Origin: Tissierella creatinophila DSM 6911 | Lineage (GTDB): Bacteria > Bacillota > Clostridia > Tissierellales > Tissierellaceae | Assembly (NCBI RefSeq): GCF_001940565.1 | Contig: NZ_LTDM01000059.1 | Coordinates: 54,575-118,574 of the forward strand | Length of the DNA: 64,000 nt | Direction: 5' to 3' | Part shown: positions 1 to 7,463 of the stretch, piece after piece | Layout: each line of letters begins with the position of its first letter | Position numbering within the stretch: position 1 is the first letter of the stretch | Position numbers and translations under genes: made by a program | The notes under the pieces: generated by a model | What the model saw: the letters and a program-made list of their open reading frames with translations, nothing else | Told to the model about the DNA's origin: nothing | Database searches by the model: none

Positions 1-1
1 A

Positions 2-550
2 ATTGATCCATTTATACTTCAAGAAAAAACAAAAGATAAATTTTATTCTAAGATGGTAATATTTGAAAAAGATTATAGTCAAATAAATTATGATGGATAT
101 GATAGTAATGGAAACCAGATTTCTATAAACTTAAATTCATATATAAATGAAGAAGTAAACTTAGAGGAAACTTCCCTTTCAATAAGTATTGTAAAAGATG
201 ATGATTTTTCCAAAATAAATGATATAATAGAAAAGATAGAAAAAATATATAAAGACTTTGACTGTCAATGGGATTTAACTTCGTGTTTAATAGGCAAAGT
301 AAAGGGTAAATATCCTAAAGAAGAATTCTCGGACAAGTTTAAAAGTGTATTAAATAGTATAGATGGAACAATAGTAGAAGAATTTTCTGATAAAGATTTT
401 TCATCTTATACTATTTATAGTCCACTAATAGAAAACTATTTAACAATTAATAAAAAAAAGATTAACATTCATCTATCTATAAGGTATAATAGAGAAGAAG
501 ACTATACATACTTGTGGATAGGTACGCCTATAATAACAACAGGATATTAA
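2..550 (+). CDS. YwmB-family protein, 3' part (5' end outside window)
   Basis: The reading frame is open from base 2, upstream of the first ATG at 53, so the gene probably begins before the window. The visible 182 residues are hydrophilic and end in a TYLWIGTPIITTGY tail. That tail, and the position directly before murA and spoIID, match the YwmB family (named TATA-box-binding-like for its fold; function not established) that precedes murAA-spoIID in Bacillus. No signal peptide can be judged because the N-terminus is missing. The gap to murA is 29 bases, so the two genes are probably cotranscribed. The family call rests on the tail and on gene order. Confidence 0.7.
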   Translation: MDPFILQEKTKDKFYSKMVIFEKDYSQINYDGYDSNGNQISINLNSYINEEVNLEETSLSISIVKDDDFSKINDIIEKIEKIYKDFDCQWDLTSCLIGKVKGKYPKEEFSDKFKSVLNSIDGTIVEEFSDKDFSSYTIYSPLIENYLTINKKKINIHLSIRYNREEDYTYLWIGTPIITTGY

Positions 551-579
551 AGTAGTATAATAAATTAGGGGGAGATAAT

Positions 580-1836
580 TTGGAAATAATAGTAGTAGAG
601 AAAAGCCCTCCGTTGAAAGGGAATGTAAGAATAAATGGAGCGAAAAACTCTGCGCTTCCCATAATAGCGGCATCGCTATTGGGAACTGAAGATATAATAT
701 TGGAAGATGTGCCAGATTTAAGGGATGTAGGTATAATATGTGAAGTTTTGAGATCCCTTGGAGCAGAGGTAGAATTTATAGATAAAAGAACTATAAAAAT
801 AAATTCAAAGAATTTAAATAATCATATAACTAGATATGATCTTATGAATAAGATGAGAGCATCTCTTCTTGTAATGGGACCACTAATTGCAAGACTTGGA
901 AAGAGTAAGACTTCTCTTCCTGGAGGATGTGCTATTGGTACGCGTCCAATAGATTTACACCTTAAAGGATTTAAAGCCTTAGGAGTAGATATAAATACTG
1001 AACACGGAAGTATTGATGCATCAGTAGATAAGTTAATAGGAGGAAAGATATATTTAGACTTTCCATCTGTTGGAGCTACTGAAAATATAATGATGATAGC
1101 ATCTATGGCAGAAGGAGAAACTATCTTAGATAATGCGGCTATGGAGCCAGAAATTATAGATCTTCAAAACTTTTTAAATAAATTGGGTGCAAAGATTAAG
1201 GGAGCAGGTACTAGCACTATAAAAATAAAAGGTGTTAAACGTCTTGGTGGATGTAGACATCAAATTATTCCTGATAGAATAGAAGCGGGAACATTTTTAG
1301 TTGCGGCGGCTATAACTGGTGGAGATGTAGTAGTAGAAAATGTTATAGCAAGCCATATAAAACCTGTAATTGCAAAACTTAGAGAAGCAGGAGTAGAAGT
1401 AATTGAAAATGATGATAATATAAGGGTGATAGGTAATGGAGAAATCAAACCTATAGATGTAAAGACTCTTCCATATCCGGGTTTCCCAACAGATATGCAA
1501 TCTCAATTTATGGCTATGTTAACACTTTGTAAAGGAACAAGCGTTGTGGTAGAAACAGTATTTGAAAATAGATTTATGCATGTAGATGAACTAAAACGAA
1601 TGGGTGCAAATATAAAAATAGATGGTAAATCAGCTATTATTCAAGGCGTAGATGGCCTTACAGGAGCACCTGTAAAAGCTACAGATTTAAGAGCGGGAGC
1701 GGCTCTAGTCCTAGCTGGACTTGTAGCTGAAGGAAAGACTGAGATAGAAGATATATATCATATTGAAAGAGGATATGATGGTATAGAGGAAAAGTTTTCA
1801 AAACTTGGAGCTATTATTTATAGAAAAACAGTTTAA
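580..1836 (+). CDS. murA: UDP-N-acetylglucosamine 1-carboxyvinyltransferase
   Basis: MurA transfers enolpyruvate from PEP to UDP-GlcNAc, the first committed cytoplasmic step of peptidoglycan synthesis. The 418-residue length is typical. The substrate-binding NGAKNSALP motif lies near residue 19, and the catalytic loop GGCAIGTRP carries Cys117, the residue fosfomycin alkylates, so this copy should be fosfomycin-sensitive. The start is TTG at 580, placed by AGGGGGAG about six bases upstream. The gene sits between a YwmB-like gene and spoIID, as in other spore formers. It is followed by a strong terminator. A second murA paralogue is common in Firmicutes; I cannot tell whether this is MurA1 or MurA2. 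Confidence 0.96.
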   Translation: MEIIVVEKSPPLKGNVRINGAKNSALPIIAASLLGTEDIILEDVPDLRDVGIICEVLRSLGAEVEFIDKRTIKINSKNLNNHITRYDLMNKMRASLLVMGPLIARLGKSKTSLPGGCAIGTRPIDLHLKGFKALGVDINTEHGSIDASVDKLIGGKIYLDFPSVGATENIMMIASMAEGETILDNAAMEPEIIDLQNFLNKLGAKIKGAGTSTIKIKGVKRLGGCRHQIIPDRIEAGTFLVAAAITGGDVVVENVIASHIKPVIAKLREAGVEVIENDDNIRVIGNGEIKPIDVKTLPYPGFPTDMQSQFMAMLTLCKGTSVVVETVFENRFMHVDELKRMGANIKIDGKSAIIQGVDGLTGAPVKATDLRAGAALVLAGLVAEGKTEIEDIYHIERGYDGIEEKFSKLGAIIYRKTV

Positions 1837-1853
1837 ACTTACTAATTTGTAAA

Positions 1854-1889
1854 AAAGAATGGGAATATGATTATTCTTATTCTTTTTTT
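1854..1889 (+). terminator. Rho-independent terminator of murA
   Basis: A 14-bp stem (1854-1867 with 1872-1885, including two tandem G-U pairs) closes a four-base loop and runs into a T tract. Confidence 0.85.
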
Positions 1890-1958
1890 GTGTTTAAAGG
1901 AATAAAATGATAGGCTTTAGAATAAGTATATATATACTAAAGTGATAAGGGGGAAGAC

Positions 1959-3026
1959 ATGAGAAGATTTGGGGGATACTTACTTGTAATGTTGTTAATA
2001 ACAATTCTAATTCCTTCAGTTATAGCTAAAAGTGTGGACATTGTATCAATAAAAAGTGTTTCAGAAGGAAAGAGATTTGTGAAAAAAGAAAATGGAAACA
2101 ATAAAAAAGATGAAACGGCTAAATCTATCAAAAAGGCAAGTGTTCCTTTAAAGATAGGCGAAAAAGAATTTGAATATATAAAAGTATACAATGAAAATAC
2201 TAAAGAGGTAAAAGAGATCTTATTAGATGAGTATATAAAGGGAGTTGTTGCAGCTGAGATGCCAGCTAGATTTGATATAGAGGCCTTAAAAGCGCAAGCA
2301 GTCGCTGCTAGAACTTATGCTATTAATAAGAGCTTAAGGTTTGAAGATGGTCATCCTAATCATCCCAAGGCACCTATTTGTACTGGAGTTCATTGTCAGG
2401 CGTACTTATCTTTAGAAGATTTACAAAAGGTACATGGAGAAAAATGGGTAGAGGATTATTGGGATAAGATAGGAGAGGCAGTAAATACTACAGCAAATCT
2501 TGTTATTATGTATGAAGGAGAAATTATAGAACCACTTTATCATTCGACAAGTGGAGGTATGACAGAGGATTCTGTAAATGTATTTGCCAATAATTCTCCT
2601 TATTTAAAAGCAGTAAAAAGTCCACATGAAGAAGAAGCGCCAAAGTTTAAAGAAGTAAAGACTCTAACTAAGGCTGAATTTGTAAAGGCCATAAACTCTA
2701 AGTTTCCTAAGGCCAAACTTAAAGAAAATGATTTTTTAGAAAAAATAAAATTAGTAGAAAAGACTCCAAGTGGAAGAATAAATAAACTATCTATAAATGG
2801 TATAATTGTAGAAGGTAGAGAAGTAAGAGATATATTTGAATTGAACTCTACTAACTTTAAGTTTTTATATGATAAAAAGGTAGGGCTTATGGAGATAGAA
2901 ACTCATGGATATGGCCATGGAGTTGGAATGAGTCAGTGGGGAGCCAATGGTATGGCTAAAAATGGTAATACATTTGAACAAATATTAAAACATTATTATT
3001 CAAAAGTGGAGATAAAAAAGATGTAA
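1959..3026 (+). CDS. spoIID: Stage II sporulation protein D, peptidoglycan hydrolase
   Basis: SpoIID is a lytic transglycosylase that, with SpoIIP and SpoIIM, remodels septal peptidoglycan during forespore engulfment. The 355 residues begin with one N-terminal membrane anchor (residues 5-23). The SpoIID domain follows, with the conserved stretch GVVAAEMPARFDIEALKAQA and the later HSTSGG and GHGVGMSQWGA motifs. The ATG start is preceded by AAGGGGGAAG. It has its own terminator at the stop codon, so it is probably monocistronic. In Bacillus and C. difficile the gene is under sigma-E; I could not assign such a promoter with confidence here. Confidence 0.95.
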   Translation: MRRFGGYLLVMLLITILIPSVIAKSVDIVSIKSVSEGKRFVKKENGNNKKDETAKSIKKASVPLKIGEKEFEYIKVYNENTKEVKEILLDEYIKGVVAAEMPARFDIEALKAQAVAARTYAINKSLRFEDGHPNHPKAPICTGVHCQAYLSLEDLQKVHGEKWVEDYWDKIGEAVNTTANLVIMYEGEIIEPLYHSTSGGMTEDSVNVFANNSPYLKAVKSPHEEEAPKFKEVKTLTKAEFVKAINSKFPKAKLKENDFLEKIKLVEKTPSGRINKLSINGIIVEGREVRDIFELNSTNFKFLYDKKVGLMEIETHGYGHGVGMSQWGANGMAKNGNTFEQILKHYYSKVEIKKM

Positions 3027-3052
3027 CTTTTTAAAAAAGTTACATCTTTTTT
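3015..3052 (+). terminator. Terminator overlapping the spoIID stop codon
   Basis: AAGATGTAACTTTTT and AAAAAGTTACATCTT pair perfectly and are followed by T6. The stop codon at 3024-3026 lies inside the left arm. Confidence 0.9.
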
Positions 3053-3113
3053 CTAATTTATAAGGTATTAAAAAAGCAGAAGTGGAAATAATAGGTATTA
3101 GAGGTGATAGAAG

Positions 3114-3974
3114 ATGAAAGAAAAATTGGTAAAGTTTGTAAAAGAAAATGGATTTTTATTATTTCTCTTTATATGTGTGGGTGTAGTGGCTTTTAGTACA
3201 ATCTATGTAGTTACTCAAGAGGTAGATCCTAAAGGAGGAGAACTACTTACTAAAGAGCAGATGAAGGATTTGCCAGCAGAATTAAATAAAAAAGAGGCTT
3301 CGAAAAACATTCCTAAAAAAGAAGTTCCAAAAGTTGAAACTCCAAAAGTTGAAACTCCAAAAAAGGAAGTTCCTAAAGTAGAAGTTCCTAAAGAAAAACC
3401 CAAACAAGAAAATAATCTTAACAAAGAGAAAGAAGAGTCCAAGCCTATACAACAAGTAAAAGAGCAAAAGCCACAAAAGATAGTAAAAGAAGAAGAGGTT
3501 AGAGAAACTTTTTCAGAAAATACAATATCAAAAGATGATTTACCAAAAGAAAAAGAGGAGCCACAAAGCACGGGTAAATTTATAATGCCTGTAGGTGGTA
3601 AGATAATTACTGAATTTACAAAGGATAATTTAATTTACTCTAAGACTTTAGATGAGTGGAGAGCACATCCGGGTATAGATATTGCAGCTAAAATTGGCGA
3701 AAAGGTAAAGGCACCTTTAGATGGAAGAGTAAAGGAAATAAATGAAGATCCACTATGGGGGAAAGTAGTAATACTTGATCATGGAAATGGGCTTCTTACT
3801 AAGTTTGCTAATTTAGGAGATACAAATATGATAAAGAAAGACCTAAAGGTAAAAAGGGGAGATTATATAGCAGTAGTTGGAAAAACTGCAGATATAGAGA
3901 TGTTAATGGAATCCCATTTACATTTCGAAGTGATAAAAAATGGTAATATAGTAGATCCTCGTTCTATTCCTTAA
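3114..3974 (+). CDS. spoIIQ: SpoIIQ-like M23 peptidase-domain protein
   Basis: SpoIIQ sits in the forespore membrane and zippers with SpoIIIAH of the mother cell to form the engulfment channel. The 286-residue protein has one N-terminal transmembrane helix (residues 13-33). A long Lys/Pro/Glu-rich linker with repeated VPKVETPK-type units follows, then a C-terminal LytM/M23 domain from about residue 155. Both metal motifs remain: HPGID and SHLHFE. Bacillus SpoIIQ lost one of the zinc ligands, whereas clostridial SpoIIQ keeps them, so this protein may still bind zinc or cut peptides. Its place between spoIID and spoIIID supports SpoIIQ over a general endopeptidase. Confidence 0.88.
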   Translation: MKEKLVKFVKENGFLLFLFICVGVVAFSTIYVVTQEVDPKGGELLTKEQMKDLPAELNKKEASKNIPKKEVPKVETPKVETPKKEVPKVEVPKEKPKQENNLNKEKEESKPIQQVKEQKPQKIVKEEEVRETFSENTISKDDLPKEKEEPQSTGKFIMPVGGKIITEFTKDNLIYSKTLDEWRAHPGIDIAAKIGEKVKAPLDGRVKEINEDPLWGKVVILDHGNGLLTKFANLGDTNMIKKDLKVKRGDYIAVVGKTADIEMLMESHLHFEVIKNGNIVDPRSIP

Positions 3975-4023
3975 AAAAAGGCATATGTATATATATACCC
4001 AAATTTAAGAGGGGGTTATTGTA

Positions 4024-4278
4024 TTGAAGGATTATATAGAGGAAAGGACTTTAGAAATAGCGAAGTACATACTAAATGAAGGGGCTACCGTCAGGCAGGC
4101 TGCAGGTGTTTTTGGAGTTAGCAAAAGCACTGTTCATAAAGATGTAACTGAGCGTCTACCAAAGATAAACCCTCTTATAGCATCTATGGTGAAGGAAATA
4201 TTAGATACTAATAAAGCTGAAAGGCATATTAGAGGTGGGGAAGCCACTAAGAGAAAATATATAGCAACAAATGAATAA
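4024..4278 (+). CDS. spoIIID: Mother-cell sporulation transcription factor SpoIIID
   Basis: SpoIIID is a small DNA-binding regulator of the early mother-cell programme, acting between sigma-E and sigma-K. The 84 residues match the family length. The helix-turn-helix is in GATVRQAAGVFGVSKSTVHK, followed by the basic C-terminal tail (RGGEATKRKY) that contacts DNA. The start is TTG at 4024, after GAGGGGG. The spoIID-spoIIQ-spoIIID order and a terminator directly downstream agree with the assignment. Confidence 0.96.
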   Translation: MKDYIEERTLEIAKYILNEGATVRQAAGVFGVSKSTVHKDVTERLPKINPLIASMVKEILDTNKAERHIRGGEATKRKYIATNE

Positions 4279-4316
4279 ACCATATTTCTCAACGCTATAT
4301 TTAAGAACAAAAGATA

Positions 4317-4350
4317 TAAAAAAGACTAGAACCCGGTTCTAGTCTTTTTT
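4317..4350 (+). terminator. Terminator of spoIIID
   Basis: AAAAGACTAGAAC and GTTCTAGTCTTTT pair perfectly around a CCG loop and end in T6. Confidence 0.92.
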
Positions 4351-4371
4351 ATTTTAATATTTAAGCTTTAA

Positions 4372-4411
4372 AATAAAAAAAGAAACTATTTGATATCAAA
4401 TAGTTTCTTTT
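4372..4411 (-). terminator. Terminator of the tRNA-Pro gene
   Basis: A 32-base perfect palindrome centred on GATATC lies about 13 bases past the tRNA 3' end on the minus strand. It is followed on that strand by a run of T residues. Confidence 0.82.
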
Positions 4412-4423
4412 ACCGACTTATTA

Positions 4424-4500
4424 TGGTCGGGGTGAGAGGATTTGAACCCCCGGCCCCATGGTCCCAAACCACGTGCGCTACCAAACTGCGCTACACCCCG
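4424..4500 (-). tRNA. tRNA-Pro (anticodon UGG)
   Basis: The minus strand folds into a full cloverleaf. The acceptor stem CGGGGTG pairs with CACCCCG, the D-arm has GCGC stems, the anticodon loop is TTTGGGA with anticodon TGG, and the T-loop is TTCAAAT. The 3' CCA is encoded at 4426-4424. The length of 77 nt includes CCA. A sigma-A promoter upstream and a palindromic terminator downstream make it a single-gene unit. Confidence 0.97.
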
Positions 4501-4538
4501 TTGTTTTGTTAACGTGTTTCTCTTTTGCCAACTATTAT

Positions 4539-4567
4539 AGTATAAGACATATCCAAAAATAATGCAA
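4539..4567 (-). promoter_or_regulatory. Sigma-A promoter of the tRNA-Pro gene
   Basis: On the minus strand TTGCAT (4567-4562) and TATACT (4544-4539) are separated by exactly 17 bases, about 39 bases before the tRNA 5' end. Confidence 0.7.
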
Positions 4568-4771
4568 TACCTTTAATTTAGATTTAATAGTCTTATAAAG
4601 ATATGAAATAGTATTATAAGCAATATAAGCATGATTATCTAATTAATACTACTTATATCTAATTAATTCAACGTATTTCGTAATTTACATTAAAAAGATT
4701 AATGTTTTATTTTCTTTTTTTATTGAATAATAGTTTTAAGGAGGCTATAATAGAATATAGGGAGAGGGGAA

Positions 4772-5251
4772 TTGGACTTTATGATAGAAATACTTGAAGA
4801 ATTAAAAGTTGAAATAATAGTTATGTTTTTTTCTATGCTTCCTTTGATAGAACTTAGGGGTGCTATACCTCTTGGTATATCTTTAGGACTAAATCCCTGG
4901 CAAAGTGCAATTATAAGTATATTAGGCAATATTCTTGTGGTATTTATACTGCTTAATATCCTAAACCCTGTTATGATTCATTTTGAAAGGACAAAGTTTT
5001 TTTCTGCCACTCTTGGAAAGATAAAAGAAAGATCTATGAAGAAATCGAGTGTTATTAAAAAATATAGTTTACTTGGACTTTTTATATTTGTATCTTTACC
5101 TATTCCTACAACAGGAGCTTGGACAGGTGCACTTATTTCATCAATTTTAAAATTAGATGTAAAAAAAGCATTTGTTTCAATGTCACTAGGAATAGTCGTA
5201 GCAGGTATAATAACCCTAACTATAAGTCATAGTATATTTACAATACTTTAA
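4772..5251 (+). CDS. COG2426-type small membrane protein (small multidrug export family)
   Basis: This 159-residue protein has four or five hydrophobic helices and the family signature ELRGAIPLGISLG near residue 27. A second conserved stretch, PIPTTGAWTGALI, lies near residue 111. The family (Pfam name Sm_multidrug_ex) is described as small multidrug export proteins, but a transport substrate is not established. The annotated start is TTG at 4772, four bases after GGAGAGG; ATG at 4781 is a possible alternative. The gene is alone on the plus strand between the tRNA and the metK leader. Confidence 0.8.
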   Translation: MDFMIEILEELKVEIIVMFFSMLPLIELRGAIPLGISLGLNPWQSAIISILGNILVVFILLNILNPVMIHFERTKFFSATLGKIKERSMKKSSVIKKYSLLGLFIFVSLPIPTTGAWTGALISSILKLDVKKAFVSMSLGIVVAGIITLTISHSIFTIL

Positions 5252-5259
5252 AAATAAGT

Positions 5260-5288
5260 TTGACTATTATTTTTATCCGTGATAAAAT
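5260..5288 (+). promoter_or_regulatory. Sigma-A promoter of the SAM riboswitch-metK unit
   Basis: TTGACT (5260-5265) and TAAAAT (5283-5288) are separated by 17 bases and lie about 23 bases before the riboswitch P1 stem. Confidence 0.75.
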
Positions 5289-5310
5289 CTATTAGTAAAA
5301 TTAAATAGTT

Positions 5311-5411
5311 CCTTATCAAGAGCGATGGAGGGTATGGGCCCTATGAAATCCGGCAACCAGTATTTATACAAGGTGCTAAATCCCACAGGACTTTGGTTCT
5401 GAAAGATGAGG
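5311..5411 (+). ncRNA. SAM-I riboswitch (S-box) aptamer
   Basis: The conserved S-box core is present: AGAG after the P1 strand, GGAGGG, GGGCCCTATGAA, CCGGCAACC, and a closing GATGAGG. P1 pairs CCTTATC (5311-5317) with GATGAGG (5405-5411). Binding of S-adenosylmethionine favours the following terminator. Its position before metK, the SAM synthetase gene, gives direct product feedback. Confidence 0.97.
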
Positions 5412-5429
5412 TATAAGCTTAAAATGCCT

Positions 5430-5457
5430 AACCTTTTCTTTGTGGAGAGGTTTTTTT
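5430..5457 (+). terminator. SAM riboswitch expression-platform terminator
   Basis: AACCTTTTC (5430-5438) pairs with GGAGAGGTT (5444-5452) over a five-base loop and continues into T7, just before the metK ribosome binding site. The left arm lies close to the aptamer, as expected for a terminator/antiterminator switch. Confidence 0.88.
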
Positions 5458-5482
5458 ATATTTAAATTTAGGAGGAAGAAAA

Positions 5483-6637
5483 ATGAAAAAGACTTTATTT
5501 ACTTCTGAGTCAGTAACAGAAGGTCATCCTGACAAGGTATGTGATCAAATATCAGATGCGATATTAGATGCAATCCTTGAACAGGATAAAGAAGCAAGAG
5601 TAGCATGTGAAACAGTAGCTACAACGGGAATGGTTCTAGTAGTTGGAGAGATAACCACTTCATGCTATGTAGACATACCTAAGATAGTTAGAAACACTGT
5701 AGAGGAAATAGGATACACTAGAGCAAAGTATGGTTTTGATGCTGAGACTTGCTCAGTTTTAACTTCTATAAATGAACAATCACCAGATATTGCTATGGGT
5801 GTAAATAAAGATGATGAAGACGGTTTAGATAAAACAGGGGCTGGAGATCAAGGGATGATGTTTGGATATGCTTGTAATGAGACAGATGAGCTTATGCCCC
5901 TACCTATATCTCTATCACATAAACTAGCTAAGAGGCTTGCAGATGTAAGGAAAAACGACACTCTAAGCTATTTAAGACCAGATGGTAAAACGCAAGTTAC
6001 AGTAGAATATCATGATGGAAAACCGGTGAGAATTGAAAACATAGTAGTATCAGCTCAACACAGTTCAGATGTAGAGATCTCTACTATAAAAGAAGATATA
6101 ATACACCATGTAATAGAAAAGATAGTTCCAAGGGAACTTATAGATAAAGAAACAAAGTACTTTATAAATCCTACTGGAAGATTTGTAGTTGGAGGACCTA
6201 TGGGAGATTCAGGGCTTACAGGTAGAAAGATTATAGTAGATACCTACGGTGGCTTTGGAAGACATGGAGGAGGAGCTTTTTCTGGGAAAGATCCTACAAA
6301 AGTAGATAGATCAGCTTCTTATATGGCTAGATATATTGCTAAAAACATTGTAGCTGCTGGGCTTTGTGATAGATGTGAAGTAGGATTAGCTTATGCTATA
6401 GGGGTATCTCGTCCACTATCTATATATGTAGATACATTTAGAACTGGTAATGTTTCTAATGAAGAAATAATAAAACTTATAAATGAAAACTTTGATTTAA
6501 GACCTGCTGCAATTATAAGGGATTTAGATTTAAAAAGACCTATATATAAGCAAACAGCTAGCTATGGTCACTTTGGAAGAGAAGATTTAGATCTTCCTTG
6601 GGAAAGATTAGACAAGGTAGAAGCTTTAAAAAAATAG
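5483..6637 (+). CDS. metK: S-adenosylmethionine synthetase
   Basis: MetK makes S-adenosylmethionine from methionine and ATP in the cytoplasm. The 384 residues match the family. Characteristic motifs are [17 protein letters not shown] at the N-terminus, GAGDQG near residue 114 and [17 protein letters not shown] near residue 252. The ATG follows AGGAGGAAG. The gene is governed by its own SAM-I riboswitch and closed by a terminator, making a simple feedback unit. Confidence 0.98.
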   Translation: MKKTLFTSESVTEGHPDKVCDQISDAILDAILEQDKEARVACETVATTGMVLVVGEITTSCYVDIPKIVRNTVEEIGYTRAKYGFDAETCSVLTSINEQSPDIAMGVNKDDEDGLDKTGAGDQGMMFGYACNETDELMPLPISLSHKLAKRLADVRKNDTLSYLRPDGKTQVTVEYHDGKPVRIENIVVSAQHSSDVEISTIKEDIIHHVIEKIVPRELIDKETKYFINPTGRFVVGGPMGDSGLTGRKIIVDTYGGFGRHGGGAFSGKDPTKVDRSASYMARYIAKNIVAAGLCDRCEVGLAYAIGVSRPLSIYVDTFRTGNVSNEEIIKLINENFDLRPAAIIRDLDLKRPIYKQTASYGHFGREDLDLPWERLDKVEALKK

Positions 6638-6651
6638 AAAAAAGATAGATG

Positions 6652-6687
6652 AAAAGATTTAAACTAGAAATGGTTTAAATCTTTTTT
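6652..6687 (+). terminator. Terminator of metK
   Basis: AAAGATTTAAAC and GTTTAAATCTTT pair around a short loop, with T7 following. Confidence 0.88.
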
Positions 6688-6752
6688 TAATTTAAATAGT
6701 AAATTCTTTCTTAAGAGCTATATATTGAACAAGAAGAGAGGGGGTGAAAAAA

Positions 6753-6974
6753 ATGGCTATAAAAAATGTAAAAGAAAAGACAAATTTAAAACTAGAATTA
6801 GACGGAGGGATTGTAGATGAAAAGCAAAAGCTTATCTCTAAAACATATAGTAAGATAAAAACTGATGCTTTAGATGAAGAACTCTATGAAACAGCTTTAG
6901 CTCTACAAACACTTCAAAGTAAAGACCTTTTAAATGTAAAGAGGGTTGAAGAGATGTCACTTATATCTCAATAG
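6753..6974 (+). CDS. DUF1659-family small protein
   Basis: This 73-residue soluble protein has no signal or membrane segment. Its closing pattern, ALQTLQSKDLLNVKRVEE, recalls the DUF1659 family, whose function is unknown. I prefer ATG at 6753 over GTG at 6744, because the GTG overlaps the GAGAGGGGGTG ribosome binding site. The next two genes follow after 32 and 14 bases, so the three form one small operon (DUF1659, DUF2922, YvrJ). This grouping recurs in clostridia and bacilli as far as I recall. Confidence 0.72.
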   Translation: MAIKNVKEKTNLKLELDGGIVDEKQKLISKTYSKIKTDALDEELYETALALQTLQSKDLLNVKRVEEMSLISQ

Positions 6975-7006
6975 TGAAAGTGAAATATTAAGTTGGAGGT
7001 GAGAAA

Positions 7007-7225
7007 ATGATAAATACAATTTTGGAGCTAGACTTTTTAGATGGAATAAATAAAAAATTTAAGCTATCGGTAGCAGAACCTAAAGAAGACTTAGAGGAGC
7101 TTCAGATAGCAAGTGCTATGGATACTATATTAGAAAAAAATATATTTATATCCAATAATACAGATTTAGTAAAATCAGTGGCAGCTAGGATTATAAAGAC
7201 AACAGTAGAGACTATGGAATTCTAA
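7007..7225 (+). CDS. DUF2922-family small protein
   Basis: This 72-residue soluble protein opens with a beta-rich stretch (LELDFLDGINKKFKLSVAEP) and continues in a helical half (QIASAMDTILEKNIF). That is the pattern of DUF2922, a family of unknown function. The ATG is preceded by TTGGAGGTG. It is the second gene of the triplet. Similar start patterns and lengths suggest the DUF1659 and DUF2922 products act together, but nothing in the sequence says how. Confidence 0.72.
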   Translation: MINTILELDFLDGINKKFKLSVAEPKEDLEELQIASAMDTILEKNIFISNNTDLVKSVAARIIKTTVETMEF

Positions 7226-7239
7226 GGAGGGTATAAAAA

Positions 7240-7383
7240 ATGGAAGAGATATATACTCATATAGCTAATTTAGGTTTTCCAATAGTCATTTCCATATATC
7301 TCTTGGTAAGGATAGAAGGAAAACTAAATCAGCTAAGTGAAAGTATAAACGAACTTTCAAATACAATAGCAAAAGTACTCTAA
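7240..7383 (+). CDS. YvrJ-family small membrane protein
   Basis: This 47-codon gene starts with ATG at 7240 behind TAAGGAGGG. Its product has a hydrophobic stretch (LGFPIVISIYLLVRIEGKL) followed by a short amphipathic tail (NQLSESINELSNTIAKVL). Small proteins of this form are called YvrJ and resemble phage holin-like or BhlA-type peptides. It ends the DUF1659-DUF2922 operon, directly before a terminator. A role in membrane insertion or permeability is inference only. Confidence 0.75.
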   Translation: MEEIYTHIANLGFPIVISIYLLVRIEGKLNQLSESINELSNTIAKVL

Positions 7384-7410
7384 AGATGACTGTTTATCAG
7401 TCATCTTTTT
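7382..7410 (+). terminator. Terminator of the DUF1659-DUF2922-YvrJ operon
   Basis: AAAGATGACTG and CAGTCATCTTT pair perfectly around TTTAT, followed by T tract bases. It overlaps the yvrJ stop codon. Confidence 0.88.
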
Positions 7411-7463
7411 GTACATATGCAGTAAACCTATGTTATAATTTACTTATGATAGGAGGGGTTTTT

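Noticed and set aside
1905..1960. Sigma-E promoter before spoIID, and a similar one before spoIIID
   Set aside because: AT-rich ATA-like boxes exist, but spacing and -10 are too far from the consensus to call.
7386..7463. Upstream start for recD2 at ATG 7386
   Set aside because: It overlaps the terminator of the previous operon and lacks a ribosome binding site; TTG 7464 after AGGAGGGG is better.
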